From the NCBI GenBank assembly GCA_028686345.1, contig JAQUCE010000016.1, forward strand, positions 1 to 62,449: DNA of 62,449 nucleotides, given 5' to 3'. Shown here piece by piece: positions 33,579 through 41,973 of this stretch (its first letter is position 1; every line of letters begins with the position of its first letter). The notes below the pieces were generated by a model. The model was not told where the DNA came from and ran no database searches. It saw only the letters and a program-made list of their open reading frames with translations. The DNA comes from Kiritimatiellia bacterium. Lineage in GTDB: Bacteria; Verrucomicrobiota; Kiritimatiellia; RFP12; UBA1067. Position numbers and translations under genes: made by a program.

Positions 33579-33768
33579 AGAATCAATCCTTCCATAGCTG
33601 CATTATCTCTAACCACAGCGCCTGGATGCAATCAAAATATAAAGTGAACGGTTATTCATAAAAAATTGCACCACATACACTGTTATGCTAAAGTTAAACT
33701 CTTTTTTGTTGGTTGTTTTGTAGCTAAAATTCTCAGCCAAATAAAATGCGTTTACTTAGGAAAATTTC
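33579..33768. other. Short spacer with divergent promoters expected
   Basis: Lies between the divergent DUF3592 and CbiX genes. AT-rich; no riboswitch fold or clear promoter was recognised. Confidence 0.4.
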
Positions 33769-34143
33769 ATGAAGGCACTATTGATTGTGGCGCACGGCAG
33801 CCGACTTCAAAAATCCAACGATGAGGTGATTGAACTGGCAGCAAGACTGCAGCGTTCCGGATCCGTTAAACACGATCTGGTTCAGGCCGCCTTTTTAGAG
33901 CTGACCACACCGCTGATTTCACAGGGCATTCAAAGGTGCGTTGAGGCAGGTGCAACGCAAATCACCGTGTTTCCCTATTTCCTCAACTCCGGGCGGCATG
34001 TGGTGACCGACATCCCCGGCCAAGTCAGCGAGGCGACCAAGCAGTATGCGGATGTAAAGATTAAGGTCATGTCTCATCTGGGAGCCGCTGATTCCATGAT
34101 TGCCATGATCAGTGGGTTGATCAATGCGTTCGCGGCTGAATAA
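33769..34143 (+). CDS. Sirohydrochlorin chelatase-like protein (CbiX small form)
   Basis: A 124-residue protein matching the short CbiX/SirB type. It begins LLIVAHGSRLQKSNDEV, with the metal-binding histidine of AHGSR, and has FPYFLNSGRHVVTDIP with the second histidine. Short CbiX proteins dimerise and insert Co2+ or Fe2+ into sirohydrochlorin for cobalamin or sirohaem synthesis; some remain orphans. AGGAAAATTTC precedes the ATG. No other tetrapyrrole gene is nearby and no cobalamin riboswitch is visible, so the metal cannot be assigned. Confidence 0.85.
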   Translation: MKALLIVAHGSRLQKSNDEVIELAARLQRSGSVKHDLVQAAFLELTTPLISQGIQRCVEAGATQITVFPYFLNSGRHVVTDIPGQVSEATKQYADVKIKVMSHLGAADSMIAMISGLINAFAAE

Positions 34144-34162
34144 AAATATTTTCTGCAAGCAA

Positions 34163-34354
34163 GACCGACTAGCTGCTTTAGCACCTCTTTTCTTAAATCC
34201 TATCATGTTTGCGAAAGAAAGAACTTCCATCTTTTCTATGCAACGCATAGCGTTGTTGGCTAAACCAGCAGGGCATATTACACAACTTCTCAAAGAGTGA
34301 GATAGCATTCGCAGATCACATAGACTCAGTTTGGTTCCGGCTCCGCTGGTTTAG
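34163..34354. repeat. Dispersed repeat shared with 60062-60333
   Basis: Nearly the whole spacer between cbiX and rlmB, and the last 10 codons of rlmB, recur at 60062-60333. Shared words include TATCATGTTTGCGAAAG, GCAACGCATAGCGTTGTTG and TTTGGTTCCGGCTCCGCTGG. The second copy carries an extra palindromic segment of about 80 bp. Confidence 0.8.
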
Positions 34355-35171
34355 CTGTAGTTGTTTTTTTAGTGCGCTGACGCACAATCTCATACATGGC
34401 GATCGCGCCGGCAACACCGGCGTTGAGCGAATCAACTCTTCCCCGCATCGGAATAGAGGCCACAAAATCCGATCTCTCACGCACAAGGCGGGAGACCCCT
34501 TTGCCCTCGCTCCCAACAACCAGCCCCACGCGTCCGGTAAAATCTACTGTTGTGTAATCCTGGCTGCCCTCGCCGCGGTCCAGAGCGGTGATCCACACCC
34601 CCTCAGCCTGCAGACTCTGGATCGCCCGGACAAGATTAACAACCTTCGCGACCCGCATGTACTCCGATGCGCCCGCTGAGGCCCGTACCGCGGCAGTTGT
34701 TACCCCGGCGCTCCGATCCTCGGGTAGAATCACACCAGTCGCACCCGCCGCATTCGCTGTCCTGAGAATTGAACCGATATTCTGCGGGTCTTCAATGTGA
34801 TCCAGCAGCACCACCAAGGCATCCCTCTGCTCCTTAACATCGTGTAGGATTTGTTCAAAAGAGATATAGGGAAAGCCACCGGTGCGCAGTGCCACCCCCT
34901 GATGATTTCCGCCATCACAGAGCTGATCAAGCTCCTCGCGCTCCATCACACGAAAAGAGAGCCCTTGCTTCAGCACGTTGGCGCGGATCTCAGCCAGCTC
35001 CGGCGTGTCGGCTGCGGGTGCTGGCAGCACTGCGTCATAAAGATGGCGGCCCCCTGCCCGCAACACCTCAAGAACTGGGCGCCGCCCATATATCCAATCA
35101 CCCCTTTCAGCAATAACTGACCTTTTTTGATCTCGATTAAAGTCTTTAAATTGTTTGTTTCTCTTTTTCAT
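34326..35171 (-). CDS. rlmB: TrmH/SpoU-family 23S rRNA 2'-O-methyltransferase
   Basis: A 281-residue SPOUT methyltransferase. The N-terminal substrate-binding domain contains WIYGRRPVLEVLRAG. The catalytic part has LDHIEDPQNIGSILRTANAAG, VGSEGKGVSRLVRE and IPMRGRVDSLNAGVAGAI, the three TrmH motifs that form the S-adenosylmethionine knot. RlmB methylates G2251 in the ribosomal P loop; TrmH relatives are close, so the symbol is probable. ATG 35171 was chosen. The C-terminal TAKPAEPEPN is encoded by the dispersed repeat shared with 60304-60333, so the tail seems acquired from that repeat or the repeat copied from it. Confidence 0.88.
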   Translation of the reverse strand: MKKRNKQFKDFNRDQKRSVIAERGDWIYGRRPVLEVLRAGGRHLYDAVLPAPAADTPELAEIRANVLKQGLSFRVMEREELDQLCDGGNHQGVALRTGGFPYISFEQILHDVKEQRDALVVLLDHIEDPQNIGSILRTANAAGATGVILPEDRSAGVTTAAVRASAGASEYMRVAKVVNLVRAIQSLQAEGVWITALDRGEGSQDYTTVDFTGRVGLVVGSEGKGVSRLVRERSDFVASIPMRGRVDSLNAGVAGAIAMYEIVRQRTKKTTTAKPAEPEPN

Positions 35172-35189
35172 TTTCACATCCTAACAAGC

Positions 35190-35286
35190 CTTGAACCACG
35201 GCAGCAATCCAGCACTTTATCTGCAAGCAAGGATGCTTGCACTACTCCAAATTCACAACTCTTCAACCACGGCAGTAATCCAGCAC
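35190..35286. repeat. 26-bp direct repeats around a GCAAGC...GCTTGC hairpin
   Basis: 35190-35215 and 35261-35286 match at 24 of 26 positions (core AACCACGGCAG). The right copy is the 3' end of rsmE, including the stop. Between them are 45 bp with the dispersed hairpin GCAAGCAAGGATGCTTGC. The layout resembles an insertion flanked by a target-site duplication. Confidence 0.75.
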
Positions 35287-35988
35287 CGAGATTAGCGCAA
35301 TGCAGGCAGTGTCACTGCGCAAGATTCGCTCTCCCAGCGAAAACCGGCTGAAGCCGTGGGCATCGAACAACTTCAGCTCACTATCTGTCCAGCCGCCCTC
35401 AGGCCCGACTGCAATCAACGGGCGTCCGCCGGGTGCGCACCACTCACGCCGCAACCTTGTCACAGGGCCTGGATGGGCCAGCAAACGCCCTGTATGGGGT
35501 GCTAGACGCTCGAGTTCACTCTCCATAAAGTGACTGAAGTTCATTTTTATTTCAAACTCGGGAATATGTGTCGACCCTGCCTGGACAGCCCCTTCAATCA
35601 ACAGCGCCCTGACAGTCTCGGCTTCGACCCACTGGCTGCTGAAATAGTACTTTTCGACCTTGCTGGCCTTGACCAGAAATATTTTGCCAGCGCCTAAAGT
35701 GGCCAGCTGCGGCCAGAGTCGCTTCAACACCAAAGGACGGGGAGCTGCAAGGATCAGATCAAACCAAGGTTCCGGACTCTCTTTCGTGTGGTAACAGCGC
35801 AGGCAGATCTGATCATTTGAAACTTCGAGCACGGTTGAGGTTCCGCGTGGACCGTTAATGGTCCCTGTTTTCAGGGTCTGGCCGGGTTTTGCCTTCAAAA
35901 CACTCCGGATATGGTCAGCGCGTACCCCGCGCAACGTTACATTGCCATCAAGGTTGATTTCATTTGGCTCAAACAATATACGATTCAT
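35263..35988 (-). CDS. rsmE: 16S rRNA m3U1498 methyltransferase
   Basis: A 241-residue SPOUT-type RsmE. The C-terminal knot is diagnostic: AVGPEGGWTDSELKLFDAHG, then FSLGERILRSDTACIALIS. The N-terminal PUA-like domain includes LRGVRADHIRSVLKAKPGQ. The enzyme methylates N3 of U1498 in the decoding region of 16S rRNA. It is the usual length. The ribosome binding site before ATG 35988 is weak. A 26-bp stretch containing its last codons is repeated 71 bp downstream. Confidence 0.92.
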   Translation of the reverse strand: MNRILFEPNEINLDGNVTLRGVRADHIRSVLKAKPGQTLKTGTINGPRGTSTVLEVSNDQICLRCYHTKESPEPWFDLILAAPRPLVLKRLWPQLATLGAGKIFLVKASKVEKYYFSSQWVEAETVRALLIEGAVQAGSTHIPEFEIKMNFSHFMESELERLAPHTGRLLAHPGPVTRLRREWCAPGGRPLIAVGPEGGWTDSELKLFDAHGFSRFSLGERILRSDTACIALISVLDYCRG

Positions 35989-36457
35989 GGAGCATTTACC
36001 CGTTAGTCGCTTACGCGACTAGAAAAAATTTAATTGCTCTTTGCAAAAAGTTGTCGATCGGGCTTTATTGCTGCAAGTTTCGCAATCATCCACCGCATAG
36101 CGGCGGATATACTTAGCAATCATCCACCGCATAGCGGCGGATATACTTAACAATCATCCACCGCATAGCGGCGGATATACTTAGCAATCATCCACCGCAT
36201 AGCGGCGGAATGTCCGCCGCTATGCGGTGGAAGCCCATTTTTCACCTCAAAAAAAAACGTAGCGCGCTCATTCCACTCCGACAAAGTTTGCGACAAAGTT
36301 TACGCTTGCGCAGCAAGGTCGTTCGTGGGGCGCGGTCATGGCCCACGCCCTACCGCTTCGGTCGAGGATGCTGTACGGCGATGTTGGTAGACGATTGGGA
36401 TCAAGCTCAATTCGGTTACCTGCCTGCCGGCAGAGAGGCAGCGAAGAGCTGTTTCAG
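35989..36457. other. Gene-free region carrying the 34-bp array
   Basis: Besides the array at 36082-36231, it holds GACAAAGTTTGCGACAAAGT near 36282, echoing the tandem repeats at 8529-8575, and a GATGTTGGTAGACGATTGGG word near 36382. No gene is supported. Confidence 0.5.
36082..36231. repeat. 34-bp tandem array of CCGCATAGCGG palindromes
   Basis: Four units begin at 36082, 36116, 36150 and 36184, each with ATCCACCGCATAGCGGCGG followed by ATATACTTA in the first three. An inverted half unit closes the array (36211-36231). Every unit can form a short hairpin. Units differ at very few bases. Single or paired copies occur at 20190-20255, 43510-43570 and about 49995. It has no spacers, so it is not a CRISPR. 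Confidence 0.85.
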
Positions 36458-37297
36458 CTAGTCAACGTCCCCGCCCAGTTTAAGCTCATCCAGATCAACC
36501 TCGCCCGCATAGACAAACTTAATTGGGCCGGTCAAAGTCAGCCCTGTGCATTGCTGCTTGCGCCAATCACCGTCAACCTCAAGATCAAACCCTGAGGGTG
36601 TTTTAACATTGATCGGCAAGGTGAAGCCCGCAGTTTCCACCGCGACCACCGCGCAGGCCACAGCACCAGTTCCGCAGGCCCCGGACTCCGCCTCCACGCC
36701 TCGCTCATAGGTTCGCATGGTCATCCGGTTTGGGGCGCGGAAGTTCACAAAGTTCACATTCGTGCCATGCGGCTCGAAAACCGGATGGAGGCGCAGGGCG
36801 CGGCCCAAGTTGTCCACATCCACTGTGTTAACATTCGGCACCTGAACCACCAGATGAGGAACACCGGTATTGATAAAGTCAGCTTTAATCAAGGCTCCAT
36901 CCACTGTCAGTTCAAGACCATACTCGCGATTGGTCGGCTCCGGCATCCAGACACAAACTCCATCATCACTCACCTTCGCTCCTACCAGCCCGCAATGCAG
37001 CGTCTCCATTGTCAGATCCCGGCCTGCGGCTCCGATGGCGCACGCGAACGCCGCCGTGCAGCGGGCTCCGTTTCCGCAGAGTGCCACTTCGCTGCCATCC
37101 GGGTTGAGAAATCGCATTTTAAAGTCCGCTTTATCTGAGTTTTGAACCAGAATAATGCCTTCACAACCAATACCGGTGCGGCGTGCGGCCAGAGCCGCCA
37201 TCAGAAAATAATCCTCCCAGGGAACATCTCCGCTGCGGTCATCGATCAGGACAAAGTCATTTCCCGCCCCATGCATCTTTGTGAATTTGATCTTCAT
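36458..37297 (-). CDS. dapF: Diaminopimelate epimerase
   Basis: A 279-residue DapF, converting LL- to meso-diaminopimelate for lysine and peptidoglycan. It shows FTKMHGAGNDFVLIDD at the N-terminus, CGNGARC with the first catalytic cysteine, and GVEAESGACGTGAVAC with the second. Length is normal. It lies 48 bp after the Tsp protease gene on the same strand and is the last gene of that run. The product is needed for a diaminopimelate-type cell wall. Confidence 0.95.
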   Translation of the reverse strand: MKIKFTKMHGAGNDFVLIDDRSGDVPWEDYFLMAALAARRTGIGCEGIILVQNSDKADFKMRFLNPDGSEVALCGNGARCTAAFACAIGAAGRDLTMETLHCGLVGAKVSDDGVCVWMPEPTNREYGLELTVDGALIKADFINTGVPHLVVQVPNVNTVDVDNLGRALRLHPVFEPHGTNVNFVNFRAPNRMTMRTYERGVEAESGACGTGAVACAVVAVETAGFTLPINVKTPSGFDLEVDGDWRKQQCTGLTLTGPIKFVYAGEVDLDELKLGGDVD

Positions 37298-37345
37298 TTT
37301 TTCCCCTTCCCGTTTATCAAGCAGTCCCAGCCATCAACCGCAGAG

Positions 37346-39577
37346 TTATTTGGATCTCCCGAAAATTTGGAGCAAACGAGTGGCCAGATCCCCTTCGGTC
37401 TCCATGTCCATATCAGCCCCGCCGGACAGTTCAATCAAATCCGAGAGTATGTTCATGGATTCATTCAAAACAATATCGTTCTCATCTTCCATCTTTTTAC
37501 GAGGCATACCGGACTCATCTTCAAGCGGCGAATCCTTAGTATCACCTGACTCTTCTCCGTCCATTTCGCGTAAAGCCACCTCATCTTCCATCAGCTTACG
37601 ACGGGCATCAATCTGCAACGGGATTGTTTTGCGCTCTGAGGCCTGCTTGAAGCTCTGCACAATTTTACAGTGACGGGAGTAATCCTTGTTTTCCGAGAGT
37701 CTCTCCGCCGACTTTTTTTTGAGCGGCAGCGTGAATTTATTGATATCAAACACAGGAACATACATGGTTGGCGCAACCTCGGTCCATGGCAGCGCCCCCG
37801 GCATCTTGTCCTCACCAATATCAAGCCCCTCAAGCCTGGAGGGAATCACAACTGCGGACTGCACACCCTTTAGTTGCGTGGAAGCGCCGTTGATGCGGTA
37901 AAAACTGGCGGTAGTGACTTTAAGTGATCCAAACTTCGCATCTCCCAATGGAAGTACGGTCTGCACTGTGCCTTTGCCATGTGATCGGGTGTCGCCAATA
38001 ACAATGGCCCGCCCGTAATCCATCAATGCGCCTGCCACAATCTCGGAGGCCGAGGCAGAGGCGCGATTGATCAAAACCGCCATCGGCTTGCGGAAGGCGA
38101 GCGCGCCATGGATATTAGGCACCGGCATCACCAGAATTCGGTTCGACTCGCGCACCTGAACCACCGGGCCGCTGCGAATAAACAAGCCGGTCAAACTGAT
38201 TGCCTCCCGCAGTGACCCACCGCCATTATTGCGAAGGTCGAGGATCATCCCTTCCACATCTTCGCTGTTAAATTTTTTGATGTAAGCGGCAGCATCCTCG
38301 GTGGCACTTCTGAAGCCGGGCTGTCCAGGACGTTTATCCATAGTGGCATAGAAAGTGGGCAGCCTGAGCACGCCGATCTTGTGCATCTTGCCGTCAGCCA
38401 GCGTTACACGCGCAACATGTCCAGTGGCTGCCTGCTCCTCAAGTTTAACATCATCGCGGATCAGATCAACCAGTTTGGTGGTGGTGCCGCTCGGATCCGA
38501 AGCAGGGATAACCTCCAGTACCACCTTGGTGCCCTTCTCACCGCGGATCTTGCGCACCGCCTTGTTGAGCGGCTGGTGGACAATATCTTCCACAGGGGCA
38601 TCCCCCTGGCCAACACCGATGATTCTGTCACCGCTGATCAAACGAATATCGCGTTTGTCGCGATCCGCGGGACCGCCGGGAATGAGCTCCATCACCATGG
38701 CCATGCCATCTTCCGAGCGCAGGGATGCGCCGATACCGCACAACGAGAGGTTCATATCAATATCAAAGTCCTCCTTGCGCATGGGGGACATGTAATCAGT
38801 GTGCGGATCATAAGCATAGCAGACCGCACTCAAAAAGCGTTGCAAGATCGCCTCTTCATCCATATCTTCAATAATCATTGTGTACTGACTGTAACGCTTC
38901 GCTATGTTCTCCGCGGGTGTAAGCGGAGCTCTAACAGCCACCGTATCAAGAGTGTTGGTGGTTTCACCTCCGGTCGCAGCGACTTTATTTGTGACAACAT
39001 CGTCAGCCTGACCAGTGTGGTTGGTGGCGGCTGCCTCCGCCATCTCCCGGCTGAGAGTCATGCCCAGCAAGTCGCTCTTAATGCGCTTGCGCCAAAGATC
39101 ATCCTGCGCCTCTTTGTCGGCCGGCCAAACCGCTGTTTCTTTGCGTCTGATGGCATAGCTTTCGTCCAGATCAAAGTTAAAATCCCCGCTGAGCCGATTG
39201 GTCACAAACGTGTAACGGTCCTGCACCCGCTTTCGGAACACAGAGTAAACTTCATAGGGGAAAGAGACATCACCGGCCTTGATCATGTCATCAATCTGCC
39301 CCTGATAGCTGGCGAACGCTTCAATGTCGCTCTGCAAAAAATAACTGCGGTCAAAATCAAATAAATCAAGCAGGTTGGTCCAGGCCTGGCGTGACACACT
39401 GTCATCCAGCGGCTTCTGGGTAATATGCCCCATAGCCAAAGTCCGCGCCATTTTTTTTGCGATTACCCCATAGTAATCTTTGGGCACCGGTGCATTGACC
39501 GCCTCTGCCGGCTCGGCCCCGCAACCCGTCTGGCAGCCCAGCACAATCAGCGCGGCAAATAAACTAAGTTTTTTCAT
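37346..39577 (-). CDS. Tail-specific (C-terminal processing) protease, S41 family
   Basis: A 743-residue Tsp/Prc-type protease. The N-terminus LFAALIVLGCQTGCG contains VLGC, so it is probably a lipoprotein. A long N-terminal domain is followed by a PDZ domain (LCGIGASLRSEDGMAMVMEL...SGDRIIGVGQG) and the catalytic domain with GMILDLRNNGGGSL, Ser509 in ASASASE and Lys535 in SHGKGT, the Ser/Lys pair of the family. The C-terminal part resembles the Tsp C-terminal domain and ends in an acidic region. It degrades or trims envelope proteins. It overlaps no gene but starts just 6 bp after the NERD gene end. Confidence 0.92.
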   Translation of the reverse strand: MKKLSLFAALIVLGCQTGCGAEPAEAVNAPVPKDYYGVIAKKMARTLAMGHITQKPLDDSVSRQAWTNLLDLFDFDRSYFLQSDIEAFASYQGQIDDMIKAGDVSFPYEVYSVFRKRVQDRYTFVTNRLSGDFNFDLDESYAIRRKETAVWPADKEAQDDLWRKRIKSDLLGMTLSREMAEAAATNHTGQADDVVTNKVAATGGETTNTLDTVAVRAPLTPAENIAKRYSQYTMIIEDMDEEAILQRFLSAVCYAYDPHTDYMSPMRKEDFDIDMNLSLCGIGASLRSEDGMAMVMELIPGGPADRDKRDIRLISGDRIIGVGQGDAPVEDIVHQPLNKAVRKIRGEKGTKVVLEVIPASDPSGTTTKLVDLIRDDVKLEEQAATGHVARVTLADGKMHKIGVLRLPTFYATMDKRPGQPGFRSATEDAAAYIKKFNSEDVEGMILDLRNNGGGSLREAISLTGLFIRSGPVVQVRESNRILVMPVPNIHGALAFRKPMAVLINRASASASEIVAGALMDYGRAIVIGDTRSHGKGTVQTVLPLGDAKFGSLKVTTASFYRINGASTQLKGVQSAVVIPSRLEGLDIGEDKMPGALPWTEVAPTMYVPVFDINKFTLPLKKKSAERLSENKDYSRHCKIVQSFKQASERKTIPLQIDARRKLMEDEVALREMDGEESGDTKDSPLEDESGMPRKKMEDENDIVLNESMNILSDLIELSGGADMDMETEGDLATRLLQIFGRSK

Positions 39578-39582
39578 TCTAT

Positions 39583-40326
39583 TTAATACTCCCATAATTT
39601 TACAAATCGCTCAATATCAACCGCTGAAAAAACTTGACCGCCACTAGTAATCAAATCACACAGCTCCCCCACATTGCACACCGCAACATCGCCCACCTTG
39701 AGACAAGAGTCTCTCTGATCATGCGCCAATGTGTTACTCGCGAAACAGACCACAGGGGTGACAGTGGGCGCGTCGCTCATCTTTTCTTTAAGAAATTCCT
39801 GCAAGGCCGCGGCCTCTTTCAACACCTGTTGCACCGGTGAGCGACTTGGCATCAACCCATCCACCAGCAATGAGGTTCCATCGCTGGTCACAGCCCCGGC
39901 CCAGAACTTTGTCTCAATCACAAAAACTCCGGTCGGTCCTGCCACCAGATGATCCAGGGAGCCGACCTTGCTTAAATCCACATCGTGAAAAACATGATAT
40001 CCGGCTGGCAGCGAGGCGAGCCAGATCGCGACGATCTCCTCCCCTCGCGCCCCTTTAAAATAGGACTCCGCCCCCCTGCTGTAGGAGTTGTAGGCCAGCC
40101 ACAGCATCACCGCGAAGACAACAATCAACCCTGTGAAAGCTAACCCGCCAGCCTCCACCGGCAAAATGACACCTGCGAATATTCCGAACAAAAAAACGCT
40201 TGCCAGCAGCGGAATAAAACCCTTAATCACGCCTGTGAAACGAGCACCCTCTCCGGGAACTCCATGCACAATCACTCTGTTGGTCTCAGAACTCATTTGA
40301 TTTTCATCCTGCAAGGCATCCAGCAT
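39583..40326 (-). CDS. NERD-domain membrane protein
   Basis: A 247-residue protein. Two hydrophobic segments (about residues 32-50 and 58-76) precede a NERD (nuclease-related) domain: ARGEEIVAIWLASLPAGYHV, HDVDLSKVGSLDHLVAGPTG, VFVIETKFWAG. The D...E.K residues are the PD-(D/E)xK-like core, so it may cut nucleic acid, though nuclease activity of most NERD proteins is untested. It sits between a GYF_2/coiled-coil gene (10 bp gap) and the Tsp protease, with an alternative start at M11. Membrane anchoring with the active domain in the cytoplasm is predicted. Confidence 0.8.
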   Translation of the reverse strand: MLDALQDENQMSSETNRVIVHGVPGEGARFTGVIKGFIPLLASVFLFGIFAGVILPVEAGGLAFTGLIVVFAVMLWLAYNSYSRGAESYFKGARGEEIVAIWLASLPAGYHVFHDVDLSKVGSLDHLVAGPTGVFVIETKFWAGAVTSDGTSLLVDGLMPSRSPVQQVLKEAAALQEFLKEKMSDAPTVTPVVCFASNTLAHDQRDSCLKVGDVAVCNVGELCDLITSGGQVFSAVDIERFVKLWEY

Positions 40327-40336
40327 ACACTTCCAT

Positions 40337-41890
40337 TCACTTCTTAAAGGACATCCAGGAGGCCAGCTTCACCCCTCTGGCCTCGGATGACTGCAGCTGC
40401 CCCGGCTCCGCCGCGCCTTTGAAGCCATTCTCCAGCTCGCCGATCTTGGCCGCCATCGCATGGTTGCTGGCGGCAAACTGCTTGCGCTCAGCATCATAGT
40501 TCCGCCGAAGCTCTGCAAGCTCGCGCTCCGTGACCGACAACTTATCCGCCAGTTGCTGCGCTGCAACGCTCTCACTCTCTTTCTTCAGCATCTCATCCAT
40601 CAGCTTAGCATAATCCGTCTGCATCACCTTCAGCCTGTAGTTCAACTCCCACTCCCGCTCCTCAGCCTGACGGCTGGAGCGTTCGTGCATGAGCCGTAGA
40701 TTATCCCGTTCAGAGCGCAGCCGCTCTATTCGGGGATCTTCGGTCTGCTCACGCAGAGCACGGCTTGTCATCTCAACTGGCGTGCTGCCCAGCAGATTGC
40801 GCAGTGCCTGCCGCTGCTTCTCCAGCTCCTGCAACCGCAGGGAGGCTGTGGTCTTGAACGCATCCAGATGCGCCCGCTCGCTATCCATGGTTTTCGTGAT
40901 CAACTCCGCCTCACGCTTTAAAATCTGAAAAACCGCGTTTTGTTCACTATAAAATCGCTCGGTCGCCTCAGGACTCAAGACATTCGCTTTCTTTAATGCC
41001 TCAATCTGGGTCTTGTAGTTCGTATCCCTTTGATTGGCTTCATTCAATAGACGCGCAAAAGAGCGCTCGCTCTCGCGGGATTGTTGCAGTGCGCTCTCGC
41101 GTGCCCGTACAGCATCCTGCACCTGTTTTTCAAGCTGCCTGGCCTTAGCCTCAAACTCCTCGAAACTTCTACCTGCCGCAGCCTGGGTCGCCTGGCATAT
41201 CTCACGCTCCGCAACCATAGCGTCAAGCGCAGCCACCGCCGCGTCACGCTCAGCAGCAACAGCAGTGCAAGCCCGCTTCAGCTTGTCACGTTCACCGGCA
41301 AGGGTCTCACAACTCTGCTTCAGCTTATCTCGTTCACTGGCAAGGGCCTCAGAACTCTGCTTCAACTTGTCACGTTCCTTGGCAAGGGTCTCAAAACTCT
41401 GCTTTAACTCATCACGCTCACTGGCAAGGGTGTCGCACCTCCGACTAAGCTCGTTATACTCACGCTCGCTCAAATCAGCGGTCTCCGTCACGGCTTGCTC
41501 CTTGGAGCGCTCTGTCCGCGGCAGCTGTTTGCCCCGACTCTCTGCAGAGGCAAAATCCTTTGCCTGAGGCTCATCAATTTGCGCGGCGGCAATCACCCGG
41601 GCCGCCGCTGAAAACTTACCGCTTTTTATCAGTGCCTCGGCAGCCAAACGGTTCAAAGGCCCCTTGAAATCGCCATCCCCGTCATCGATAAACCAATTCA
41701 TATCCAGAAAATCAACGCTCGTGGCTGGCACCCAAGTAATTTTATCAGTGGAAACCTGATGTCCTGGCAGCACACGCGCCTGTTCAGCCCATAACTTTAG
41801 ACCGCTTTTTTCGATTGGACCAAACTCCGTGCTCTCGGCCGTCCGCAGGAACCACTGCTGTGCTCCCGAATCTGTTTTTAACTTTGACAT
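40337..41890 (-). CDS. GYF_2-like domain/coiled-coil protein B
   Basis: A 517-residue soluble protein. Residues 12-60 form a GYF_2 (DUF4339)-like module (WFLRTAESTEFGPIEKSGLK, WAEQARVLPGHQV, ITWVPA), and residues 62-95 a second one (DFKGPLNRLAAEALIKSGK). The remainder is a very long coiled coil (about 140-515), with LASERDELKQSFETLAKERD-type units repeated five times near residues 150-215. Such N-terminal modules bind proline-rich partners in eukaryotes; bacterial GYF_2 function is unsettled. It is a paralogue of the upstream gene and part of the GYF_2/NERD/Tsp operon. Confidence 0.7.
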   Translation of the reverse strand: MSKLKTDSGAQQWFLRTAESTEFGPIEKSGLKLWAEQARVLPGHQVSTDKITWVPATSVDFLDMNWFIDDGDGDFKGPLNRLAAEALIKSGKFSAAARVIAAAQIDEPQAKDFASAESRGKQLPRTERSKEQAVTETADLSEREYNELSRRCDTLASERDELKQSFETLAKERDKLKQSSEALASERDKLKQSCETLAGERDKLKRACTAVAAERDAAVAALDAMVAEREICQATQAAAGRSFEEFEAKARQLEKQVQDAVRARESALQQSRESERSFARLLNEANQRDTNYKTQIEALKKANVLSPEATERFYSEQNAVFQILKREAELITKTMDSERAHLDAFKTTASLRLQELEKQRQALRNLLGSTPVEMTSRALREQTEDPRIERLRSERDNLRLMHERSSRQAEEREWELNYRLKVMQTDYAKLMDEMLKKESESVAAQQLADKLSVTERELAELRRNYDAERKQFAASNHAMAAKIGELENGFKGAAEPGQLQSSEARGVKLASWMSFKK

Positions 41891-41973
41891 AAACGCCAGT
41901 TGTGATTCTTATAAATTCTGATAATTAGCTGATACGGTTTATAATTATACCTGATTACCCCGCTTTTATCAAT

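Noticed and set aside
33579..33768. Cobalamin riboswitch before the CbiX gene
   Set aside because: No B12-box-like sequence or extended fold was found; the spacer is short and AT-rich.
36082..36231. Possible CRISPR array
   Set aside because: The four 34-bp units are contiguous direct repeats without unique spacers, each unit is palindromic, and no cas genes are present.
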